This document shows, piece after piece, positions 1-4,931 of a DNA stretch of 6,250 nucleotides. A program made the translations under genes and the position numbers. Every line of letters begins with the position of its first letter. The first letter of the stretch is position 1. Location: contig CAMESA010000057.1 of NCBI GenBank assembly GCA_945935945.1, positions 1 to 6,250 on the forward strand, written 5' to 3'. This DNA is from an uncultured Mollicutes bacterium. GTDB taxonomy: Bacteria; Bacillota_I; Bacilli_A; RFN20; CAG-826. The notes beneath the pieces are model-generated. The model searched no databases and was not told the DNA's origin. It saw only the letters and a list, made by a program, of their open reading frames with translations.

Positions 1-43
1 ACTCATTACGAATGAGTTGCTCTACCAGCTAAGCTAAGTCGGC
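1..43 (-). tRNA. tRNA-Thr (anticodon CGU), 5' part only, cut by the window edge
   Basis: Read on the minus strand from position 43, the sequence gives a 7-nt acceptor 5' strand (GCCGACT), T8-A9, a D arm whose GCTT/GAGC stem has one G-U wobble and whose loop holds the GG pair, and a 5-bp anticodon stem ACTCA/TGAGT closing the 7-nt loop TTCGTAA. The anticodon is CGT, so it reads the threonine codon ACG. The variable loop, T arm and 3' end lie before position 1. T8 is the residue that ThiI, encoded at the other end of the window, would thiolate. In so AT-rich a genome this tRNA serves a minor codon, although ACG does occur twice in the neighbouring DUF368 gene. The assignment is firm because the stem pairing and invariant positions all fit. 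Confidence 0.93.
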
Positions 44-52
44 ACTAATAAA

Positions 53-81
53 ATTTTATCAAATAATTTCTATATTTTCAT
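53..81 (-). promoter_or_regulatory. Candidate sigma-A promoter of tRNA-Thr
   Basis: On the minus strand a -10 TAAAAT (58-53, 5/6 to consensus) lies 17 bp from a weak -35 ATGAAA (81-76, 4/6). Transcription would begin a few bases before the tRNA 5' end at 43, as expected for a tRNA. The -35 lies over that of the divergent DUF368 promoter. AT-rich background makes chance matches common. Confidence 0.4.
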
Positions 82-89
82 CAAAATAT
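72..89. repeat. 18-bp inverted repeat between divergent promoters
   Basis: ATATTTT-CATC-AAAATAT is a perfect dyad with 7-bp arms around a 4-bp centre. It covers the candidate -35 boxes of both the tRNA-Thr promoter and the DUF368 promoter. It could be an operator, or a chance dyad in an AT-rich spacer. No known regulator motif was recognised. Confidence 0.4.
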
Positions 90-103
90 GATTTTAGTAT
101 AAT
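75..103 (+). promoter_or_regulatory. Candidate sigma-A promoter of the DUF368 gene
   Basis: A perfect -10 TATAAT (98-103) lies exactly 17 bp downstream of a -35-like TTTTCA (75-80, 4/6). Transcription would start near 110, leaving a leader of about 20 nt that carries the Shine-Dalgarno at 118-123. Confidence 0.6.
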
Positions 104-117
104 TTAATTTCGTAATT

Positions 118-123
118 GAAGGA
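118..123 (+). promoter_or_regulatory. Ribosome binding site that fixes the DUF368 start at 131
   Basis: GAAGGA lies 7 nt before the ATG at 131. The upstream in-frame TTG at 116 overlaps this site and has no Shine-Dalgarno of its own, so the ATG is the better start and the five extra residues are dropped. Confidence 0.8.
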
Positions 124-130
124 ATTAAAA

Positions 131-1117
131 ATGGAAGAGAAAGATATTGATATTGTCGAGAAAAACGATCAGAAAGAGCAAAAGGAAGAATTTCATATCG
201 AAAAATATAATTTTAAGTCATGGATTAAATCTTTTATCGTTGGTATAGGAATTGGACTTGGAATTATTTTACCAGGTGTAAGTGGTTCTGCCTTTGCTAT
301 TATTTTTAAAGTCTATGACAAGTTGCTTTATGCAGTTAGTAATTTATTAAAACATTTTATTAAATGCTTTATTTATATTTTTCCAATGTTTATTGGTGCG
401 GTTTTTGGCTTTATTGTTGGATTTTTCACAATTCAAAATTTTATAGATTCATACATGTTTATTATTTGCGCAAGTTTTGGCGGTCTAATGCTTGGTGCAA
501 CCCCAAGTATTTTTGAAGAAATAAAAGGCGAAAAAATAACAATTAAAAGAGTGGTTTTTTCAATAATTGGTTTTATTTTTCCATTATTAATTAGCGTAGT
601 TTTTGCTAATGTTGGCGGTCTTGATACAACGAATTTATTCGATACTTTTCCTTTTTATATTCATATTTTTGCTTTTTTAACTGGTATATTAATTGCAGCA
701 ACTCAGATAATTCCAGGATTATCTGCAACGGTGCTTTTAATGTCGATTGGTTTTTTCAAACCAATGATGAATGCAGTGCATTTTTCAACATTAAGTGAGA
801 AACCAATTTGGATTTTATTCTTTGTCATTTTTGTTATTGGTTTCATTGTTGGCTTCATCTCGCTAAGCAAGAGTATCTCTTATTTATTAGAAAACAAAAA
901 AGTCCCGATGTATTTTTTAATTTCAGGACTTACAGTTGGTTGTGCAGTGACTGTTTTTTATAATACTGACATAAAAGCAGTTTATGATTTGTGGATGATT
1001 GGTGAAGGTAATATTACAAGAGATTTATCAATCGGCATCCCTCTATTTTTTGTTTTGATGATTGTTGCTTATTTACTTTATAGAGTAACAAAAAAGCATA
1101 ATGCTAATCACAATTAA
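131..1117 (+). CDS. popT: DUF368 membrane protein, PopT-type undecaprenyl-phosphate translocase
   Basis: This 328-residue polytopic membrane protein belongs to the DUF368 family. Members of that family were recently shown to return undecaprenyl phosphate, the lipid carrier for peptidoglycan and other surface polymers, to the inner leaflet of the cytoplasmic membrane. A charged cytosolic N-terminus (about residues 1-30, many Glu and Lys) precedes roughly eight hydrophobic segments. The two family signature loops are visible as an internal repeat: ILPGVSGSAFAI followed by VYDKLL (from about residue 46), and IIPGLSATVLLMSIGFF (from about 193). FGGLMLGATPSIF (about 116-128) is also typical. Both signatures deviate from the usual PGVSGG and PGISGS: Ser replaces the second Gly in the first and Ala replaces Gly in the second. 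The gene is monocistronic, with its own promoter and Shine-Dalgarno, and its end overlaps the convergent phosphodiesterase gene. Family membership is confident; transport activity is inferred from relatives. Confidence 0.88.
   Translation: MEEKDIDIVEKNDQKEQKEEFHIEKYNFKSWIKSFIVGIGIGLGIILPGVSGSAFAIIFKVYDKLLYAVSNLLKHFIKCFIYIFPMFIGAVFGFIVGFFTIQNFIDSYMFIICASFGGLMLGATPSIFEEIKGEKITIKRVVFSIIGFIFPLLISVVFANVGGLDTTNLFDTFPFYIHIFAFLTGILIAATQIIPGLSATVLLMSIGFFKPMMNAVHFSTLSEKPIWILFFVIFVIGFIVGFISLSKSISYLLENKKVPMYFLISGLTVGCAVTVFYNTDIKAVYDLWMIGEGNITRDLSIGIPLFFVLMIVAYLLYRVTKKHNANHN
1090..1105 (-). terminator. Weak terminator-like hairpin at the end of the phosphodiesterase gene
   Basis: On the minus strand AGCA-TTA-TGCT is followed by TTTTTTG, directly at the TAG stop. 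The 4-bp stem is short and the element lies inside the convergent DUF368 gene, so it may be weak or fortuitous. No better terminator is seen for either gene. Confidence 0.22.
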
Positions 1118-2207
1118 AAGCAAAAAGTGTAACTGATCTTTCTTCTTTTGTTAGACCTGCATGGGCTCCTTTGAATCCAATTGGTTCAATTGAGTCGTAA
1201 AAAATATATTTTCCTTTTGCGATTAAGAAGTAATCAAATAATGTTTCTTCAGCATATGGTTTCATATTTCCATAACCTAAAATGTTGTTTTCAAGGAGCT
1301 CTTTTTTAGAAACAATATAGAAATCTTTTCCATAATATTTGTTTGCAAGTTCGACAAATTTTTCCTTATTTTTTACCGAAAAACATGCAAATCTCCCCTC
1401 AATTGTGAAATATTTCGTTTCTAAAGTCTCTAAAAAATCTCCATGTTCATATATAGGAATCTCAATAACATCTTGAAAACCATGATCTGCAACAAGCAAA
1501 AATAGTGTATCTTTGTTATTTTCAACAAGTGTTTTTACTTTTCCATCAAGATAAATAATATTCTCTTTAACAATATCATTCATTGTTCCTTCCTTATGCA
1601 TAATGTGATCAGGGTTTGCAGAATAAACATATGAAAAATTATTATCTTTGACAATTTTATCAGCCTCATCAAAGAACATATTGTATGATTCTATTTCATT
1701 TTGTCCTCTAAATGCGAAACTACAAATCTGGTTTGCTTTATATTTTCCATCTTTATTAATTATGTCCCAGATATTTTCAATTTTTAATGTTGTTAAAGTA
1801 ACTGGAGGCAAAATTTTTTCACCTGTAAATTTATCATTTGATAAAAATACATTTATAGAGCGGTCATATTCTTTGAAATATTGAGTCCACCCAATATATC
1901 CAGTTTCAATTGGATACAATCCAGTTGTAAGTGAAGTGGTTGCTGCAACAGTTGTTGGTGGATTAACAGTTTCAAGTTCCATAAATTTATGAGAAAAAAT
2001 AAATGGACAATTTTCTTTATAATAATTAGCAATTGCAGTTCCAAAACCATCTAATAAAATCAAAGATACTTTCTTTTTATTAGATTTCTTTAATAATTCA
2101 TCTACTTTTTCTAATGAATCATGAAAAGTAGGCTGCTCGAACCATTTGAGTATAGAGTTTGAGAGATTAACTAAACTTCTTTTTTTATTAATTGCTAATT
2201 CTTTCAT
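1104..2207 (-). CDS. Alkaline-phosphatase-superfamily phosphodiesterase / nucleotide pyrophosphatase-like protein
   Basis: This 367-residue protein has the type I phosphodiesterase/nucleotide pyrophosphatase fold of the alkaline phosphatase superfamily, which hydrolyses phosphate mono- or diesters with two metal ions and a Thr or Ser nucleophile. All expected ligands are visible: D53 in LILLDGFG, the presumed nucleophile T86 in NPPTTVAATTSLTTGLYP, D200 and H204 in NPDHIMH, D241-H242 in VADHG, and H349 in GAHAG. There is no signal peptide or membrane segment, so a cytosolic location is inferred. The first 46 residues precede the catalytic core. The ATG at 2207 was chosen; an in-frame TTG at 2225 would add six residues, but neither start has a Shine-Dalgarno. 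An extended -10 ending 8 nt before the ATG suggests leaderless translation. The gene follows rpsD on the same strand but is separated by a strong terminator. The substrate is unknown; nucleotide, phospholipid-headgroup or phosphonate esters are all possible for the superfamily. Confidence 0.82.
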   Translation of the reverse strand: MKELAINKKRSLVNLSNSILKWFEQPTFHDSLEKVDELLKKSNKKKVSLILLDGFGTAIANYYKENCPFIFSHKFMELETVNPPTTVAATTSLTTGLYPIETGYIGWTQYFKEYDRSINVFLSNDKFTGEKILPPVTLTTLKIENIWDIINKDGKYKANQICSFAFRGQNEIESYNMFFDEADKIVKDNNFSYVYSANPDHIMHKEGTMNDIVKENIIYLDGKVKTLVENNKDTLFLLVADHGFQDVIEIPIYEHGDFLETLETKYFTIEGRFACFSVKNKEKFVELANKYYGKDFYIVSKKELLENNILGYGNMKPYAEETLFDYFLIAKGKYIFYDSIEPIGFKGAHAGLTKEERSVTLFAFNCD

Positions 2208-2215
2208 GACACAAT

Positions 2216-2224
2216 ATGATAACA
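2216..2224 (-). promoter_or_regulatory. Candidate extended -10 promoter for the phosphodiesterase gene
   Basis: Minus strand TGT-TATCAT has the extended -10 arrangement (TGn plus a 5/6 hexamer at 2221-2216). It sits in the U-tract end of the rpsD terminator. No good -35 is seen, and the extended element would compensate. Initiation would fall at about 2210-2207, at or next to the ATG. Confidence 0.42.
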
Positions 2225-2264
2225 AAAAAACAAAATAAAAACATCTAGAAATTTCTAGATGTTT
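2221..2264 (-). terminator. Rho-independent terminator of rpsD
   Basis: Beginning 26 nt after the rpsD stop codon, the sequence holds a perfect 26-bp palindrome (2239-2264) with 13-nt arms AAACATCTAGAAA / TTTCTAGATGTTT. As RNA it forms a stem of about 11 bp with a 4-nt loop. On the minus strand it runs straight into a long T-rich tract (to about 2221, broken by single A and G). On the plus strand there is no T-tract, so it acts for rpsD only. Confidence 0.88.
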
Positions 2265-2290
2265 ATAATGTGCTACAATTTTTTACTCAA

Positions 2291-2917
2291 CTAGATAATT
2301 CTGTTGTAGTATTCAACGATTAAAGCATCGTTAATGTCTTGGTTGATTTCTTTTCTTTCAGGAAGTCTTGTAAATTTGCCTTCTTTCTTTTCTTTATCAA
2401 CTTCGACGAATGGAACAAATGCTGTTGTTGCTTCAAGTGAATTCTTAACAACAACTAAATCTTTGCTGCTTTCTTTTAATCCGATGACATCATTAACTTG
2501 AACTAAATAGCTAGGAATATCGATAACTTTACCATTGACAACAATATGTCCGTGGTTAACAAGTTGTCTAGCAGCTCTTCTTGTTGAAGCAAAACCCATT
2601 CTGTAAACTAAGTTATCAAGTCTTGATTCAAGAATTGTCATGAAGACTGTACCTGTGACACCATTTCCTTTTCTTGCAAGTAAGAATAATCTACGGAATT
2701 GTCTTTCATTGATGCCGTATAAATCTCTTAACTTTTGTTTTTCAGTTAATTGTTTTCCGTATTCTGATTGTTTTTTCTTAGCTGCACCGTGTTGACCAGG
2801 TGCGTAAGTTCTTTTCTCATGTTTTTTAAGAGTGTATGAATCGAATTCTTCTTGTGTTCCAAGTAAAGAATATCCAAGTCTTCTAGCTCTCTTCCATTTT
2901 GGTCCTGTGTATCTCAT
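2291..2917 (-). CDS. rpsD: 30S ribosomal protein S4
   Basis: This is the 208-residue primary 16S rRNA-binding protein S4, which nucleates assembly of the 30S 5' domain. The N-terminus [15 protein letters not shown] is diagnostic, followed by RTYAPGQHG (36-44) and [19 protein letters not shown] (60-78). The S4 RNA-binding domain occupies about 98-160 ([18 protein letters not shown], then [18 protein letters not shown]), and the C-terminus is IVEYYNRII. The N-terminal region contains no cysteine, so this is the zinc-free form. The start is fixed by the conserved N-terminus and a perfect Shine-Dalgarno; the in-frame extension from a TTG at 2977 reads through the regulatory leader and is not protein. 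It is transcribed alone, from its own promoter with a long leader to its own terminator. In Bacillus subtilis S4 represses its own rpsD through such a leader, and the same is inferred here. Confidence 0.98.
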   Translation of the reverse strand: MRYTGPKWKRARRLGYSLLGTQEEFDSYTLKKHEKRTYAPGQHGAAKKKQSEYGKQLTEKQKLRDLYGINERQFRRLFLLARKGNGVTGTVFMTILESRLDNLVYRMGFASTRRAARQLVNHGHIVVNGKVIDIPSYLVQVNDVIGLKESSKDLVVVKNSLEATTAFVPFVEVDKEKKEGKFTRLPERKEINQDINDALIVEYYNRII

Positions 2918-3067
2918 AATTTCCTCCTTTAATGTAAAGTAAGGTATAAATTCCAATCTCCTACGGTGGTTCAACAACAGTTTCGCTTCTGTAGCCTAAG
3001 TTACTCCTTTAGATTTAATCTTTGAATCACTAGACGAGTTGTATTTATATGCTGCACTCTACAAGCC
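2918..3067 (-). promoter_or_regulatory. Long 5' leader of rpsD, probable S4 autoregulatory RNA
   Basis: About 150 nt separate the predicted transcription start from the rpsD ATG, far more than at the other genes here. Several complementary segments are visible. GCTT-GTAG (3066-3059) can pair with CTAC-AG-AAGC (2994-2985) with a 2-nt bulge. The same CTAC (2994-2991) can instead pair with a downstream GTAG (2964-2961). TTGTA (3063-3059 region) and GAG can pair with TACAA and CTC further on in a pseudoknot-like order. CCTT near 2945 can pair with AAGG of the Shine-Dalgarno. B. subtilis rpsD is known to be repressed by S4 acting on its leader, so this is a homologous role by inference. The folding was done by eye, and no T-box or metabolite riboswitch motif was recognised. 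Confidence 0.6.
2921..2930 (-). promoter_or_regulatory. Strong Shine-Dalgarno of rpsD
   Basis: Minus strand AAAGGAGGAA, with GGAGG at 2927-2923 and 5 nt before the ATG at 2917, is a near-perfect anti-16S match. It fixes the S4 start and is the site a repressive leader fold would need to block. Confidence 0.93.
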
Positions 3068-3072
3068 TTTAA

Positions 3073-3101
3073 AGGATATACTAAATTGGTATATTTTTCA
3101 A
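3073..3101 (-). promoter_or_regulatory. Candidate sigma-A promoter of rpsD
   Basis: Minus strand -35 TTGAAA (3101-3096, 5/6) is 17 bp from TATCCT (3078-3073, 4/6). An overlapping TATATC at 3080-3075 would give only 15 bp. A 10-bp palindrome, CCTTTAAAGG (3075-3066), overlaps the -10 and start site. The predicted start is about 3067. Confidence 0.55.
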
Positions 3102-3122
3102 GTTAATTTAATATTTTTTCAA
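3091..3122 (-). repeat. Near-identical direct repeats upstream of rpsD
   Basis: On the minus strand TTGAAAAAATAT (3122-3111) and TTGAAAAATAT (3101-3091) lie 21 bp apart start to start, two helical turns. The second holds the rpsD -35. They may be a duplicated -35/UP-like element, a regulator site, or chance in AT-rich DNA. Confidence 0.35.
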
Positions 3123-3142
3123 CTTTTTTTGTTGTAATTACA

Positions 3143-3171
3143 TAGAAAAATCGCTTGAGTTAGGGTAAAAT
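3143..3171 (+). promoter_or_regulatory. Candidate promoter of the ezrA-desulfurase-thiI operon
   Basis: TAAAAT (3166-3171, 5/6) is 17 bp downstream of TAGAAA (3143-3148, 4/6). Initiation near 3178 would leave only about 12 nt of leader, starting at the GGAG Shine-Dalgarno (3178-3181). Because that would crowd the ribosome site, a start further upstream is possible. Confidence 0.4.
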
Positions 3172-3189
3172 GTAGTTGGAGTTTTTAAG

Positions 3190-4929
3190 ATGCGTACTTT
3201 TTTAGAATTTAATAAAGATTTGACCACCCTAATTGTAGTAATTGTGCTCGTTTCAATACTTGCAATTGCTTTCATTGGATTAATAGTTTTTTTGCTTAAT
3301 AAATTTTATTTTGCAAAGAAAAGATGTCACAAAATGTTGAATTCCTTACAAAGTGATTATGAATATTATCATGCATTATTAACTGGTCAAGATAATTCCT
3401 TGATTCAAAGATTAGAAATTATTTCAAGAACCAATCTTTTATATTCGGATATTCATTCAAGCTATTTTAAAAGAAGCAAAGAAATCAGAGATACTCTTGA
3501 TACAAAATACCAAGAATATATGACTGAACTTCAAGTACTTCTTGAAGAAAGAAATATCAAAGATTTTAAAAATTTATACAAATCAAAATCAAATACCTTT
3601 AGACAATTTAAAGAAAGTGTTAATTCTTTAAACCAAGATTTAACAAACGTGATTAAACCTGAAGAAGATGCAAGACAGGCAGCCCTTGTTTTAAAAGAAA
3701 CATTAAGAGAGACAAAATCAAAATTTAATTTCAATGAATCAAGATTACACTTTGTTTCTGAAAGTTTTGATAATGTTTTTAATAAAATTGATAAGAAATT
3801 TAATCAATTTGAAGAATATCTTGAAAATGCAAATTATGATGAAGCAAACGAAATTCTTTCGGAAATTGAGAAAGTTAGAGTCCTTTTAGATACTTTAATT
3901 GATAAAATTCCTAATCTTTGTGACGTAATCAATGATGAATTACCTGAAAAAATTAAAAATTTAGTTGAAAAATATAACGATTTACTACTAGATGATTTAC
4001 CTCTTCAACATTTAAATATTGAAGGAAATATCAAAGCTATAAATGATGAACTTGAAAAAGATCGCAATAAATTAAAGAGTTTATCAGTCTCTGGAATCAA
4101 CGATTCAATAGATATGATTAATCAATTAATTGATAAATTATATGCTGATTTTGATGTTGAAATTGCTGCAAGAGAAGAATTCTTAAAAGCTAAAGAGAGC
4201 GTTTTAAGTGAATTTAGCAATAATGAGAAAGTTTCAGTTAAAATCTCAAATAATATGCTTAAATTTAGAAGAGTTTATATAATTGATAAAGAACATGAGA
4301 CACAACTTGTTGATATTTCTAAAAAACTTGATGATGTTGCAAAAGATAAAAGAAAACTTGATGCATATATCTATAACCCAATACCTCAACCATACACATT
4401 ATTACTTGATAAATTAAATATTCTTAAAAAAGGAAATGAAGAATTTGGAGCAAAAGTACACGCTTTTTCTGATTATCTTTTAAATTTAAAAGTTGATTGT
4501 GAAACTGCTTATAACAACAATAAAACTAAATATGAAACTTTAAAAGTTAATGAGTCAATAATTAGAGATTTAAAAAATAATGAAATTAGTGAGCTTTTTA
4601 AGCCTAAGTTTGATGAATGCTATTCATTTTTAGATGAAATTGCTCAAATTTTGAAAACCGTACCAATTGATGTTAATTTAGTTAATTCAATTTCAACTGA
4701 ACTTAATGAAAAAACAAATAATTTAGTAAAAGATGTACAAGATATCACCACTTATAGAAATTTAGCTACTGAAAATATTGTTTTGATTAATCGCGACAGA
4801 ATGAAATTTGCGGAAATTAACAACATTATTTCACAAGCTGAAACTTTATTTAAGGATGGAAATTACAGGGCTAGTTATGAAATGAGTCAAACAGCCCTTC
4901 AAAAATTATTATCCAGGAATCAAAAATAA
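3190..4929 (+). CDS. ezrA: Septation ring formation regulator EzrA
   Basis: This 579-residue protein resembles EzrA, the Bacillota membrane-anchored protein that binds FtsZ, keeps Z-rings from forming at the wrong sites and links the ring to wall-synthesis proteins. A short N-terminus is followed by one membrane segment (about 12-37), then basic residues (KKR, about 43-45) and a long, charged, helical cytosolic region predicted to be spectrin-like coiled coil. The most family-like part is at about 212-330: NANYDEANEILSEIEKV, then DKIPNLCDVINDELPEKI, LPLQHLNIEGNI and IDKLYADFDVEIAAREEF. The C-terminal QAETLFKDGNYRASYEMSQTAL also matches. The length is normal for EzrA. The start has GGAG 8 nt upstream. 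It heads an operon, with only 2 nt before the desulfurase. The protein contains no tryptophan. Similarity in coiled-coil proteins can be misleading, but the conserved blocks plus the gene order make the call firm. Confidence 0.9.
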   Translation: MRTFLEFNKDLTTLIVVIVLVSILAIAFIGLIVFLLNKFYFAKKRCHKMLNSLQSDYEYYHALLTGQDNSLIQRLEIISRTNLLYSDIHSSYFKRSKEIRDTLDTKYQEYMTELQVLLEERNIKDFKNLYKSKSNTFRQFKESVNSLNQDLTNVIKPEEDARQAALVLKETLRETKSKFNFNESRLHFVSESFDNVFNKIDKKFNQFEEYLENANYDEANEILSEIEKVRVLLDTLIDKIPNLCDVINDELPEKIKNLVEKYNDLLLDDLPLQHLNIEGNIKAINDELEKDRNKLKSLSVSGINDSIDMINQLIDKLYADFDVEIAAREEFLKAKESVLSEFSNNEKVSVKISNNMLKFRRVYIIDKEHETQLVDISKKLDDVAKDKRKLDAYIYNPIPQPYTLLLDKLNILKKGNEEFGAKVHAFSDYLLNLKVDCETAYNNNKTKYETLKVNESIIRDLKNNEISELFKPKFDECYSFLDEIAQILKTVPIDVNLVNSISTELNEKTNNLVKDVQDITTYRNLATENIVLINRDRMKFAEINNIISQAETLFKDGNYRASYEMSQTALQKLLSRNQK

Positions 4930-4931
4930 AT

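Noticed and set aside
116..130. TTG start adding five residues to the DUF368 protein
   Set aside because: It overlaps the Shine-Dalgarno GAAGGA that serves the ATG at 131 and has no ribosome site of its own.
1648..2050. Open frames of 65-78 codons at 1648-1884 (plus) and 1853-2050 (minus)
   Set aside because: They lie wholly inside the phosphodiesterase gene in other frames and show low-complexity translations without ribosome sites or family motifs.
2208..2225. TTG start at 2225 for the phosphodiesterase
   Set aside because: No Shine-Dalgarno, it overlaps the candidate -10, and the six added residues belong to no domain. The ATG at 2207 is preferred, though not proven.
2239..2264. Perfect 26-bp palindrome considered as an operator, IS end or bidirectional terminator
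   Set aside because: Its position after rpsD and the T-tract on the minus strand only make it a one-way terminator. There are no flanking duplications or transposase, and no plus-strand gene ends nearby.
2957..2969. Plus-strand TCTCCTACGGTGG resembling the 16S rRNA CTCCTACGGGAGG segment
   Set aside because: The match is short and on the strand opposite the rpsD leader; there is no surrounding rRNA similarity.
2918..2977. In-frame N-terminal extension of S4 from a TTG at 2977
   Set aside because: S4 proteins begin at the MRYTGP sequence, which has a perfect Shine-Dalgarno; the extension is leader RNA read in frame.
2918..3067. T-box or metabolite riboswitch in the rpsD leader
   Set aside because: No T-box GGTGGTACCGCG-like sequence and no recognisable aptamer core. 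An r-protein leader is the simpler reading.
3531..3734. Minus-strand open frame inside ezrA
   Set aside because: Shadow of the ezrA coding sequence, with no motif and no start signal.
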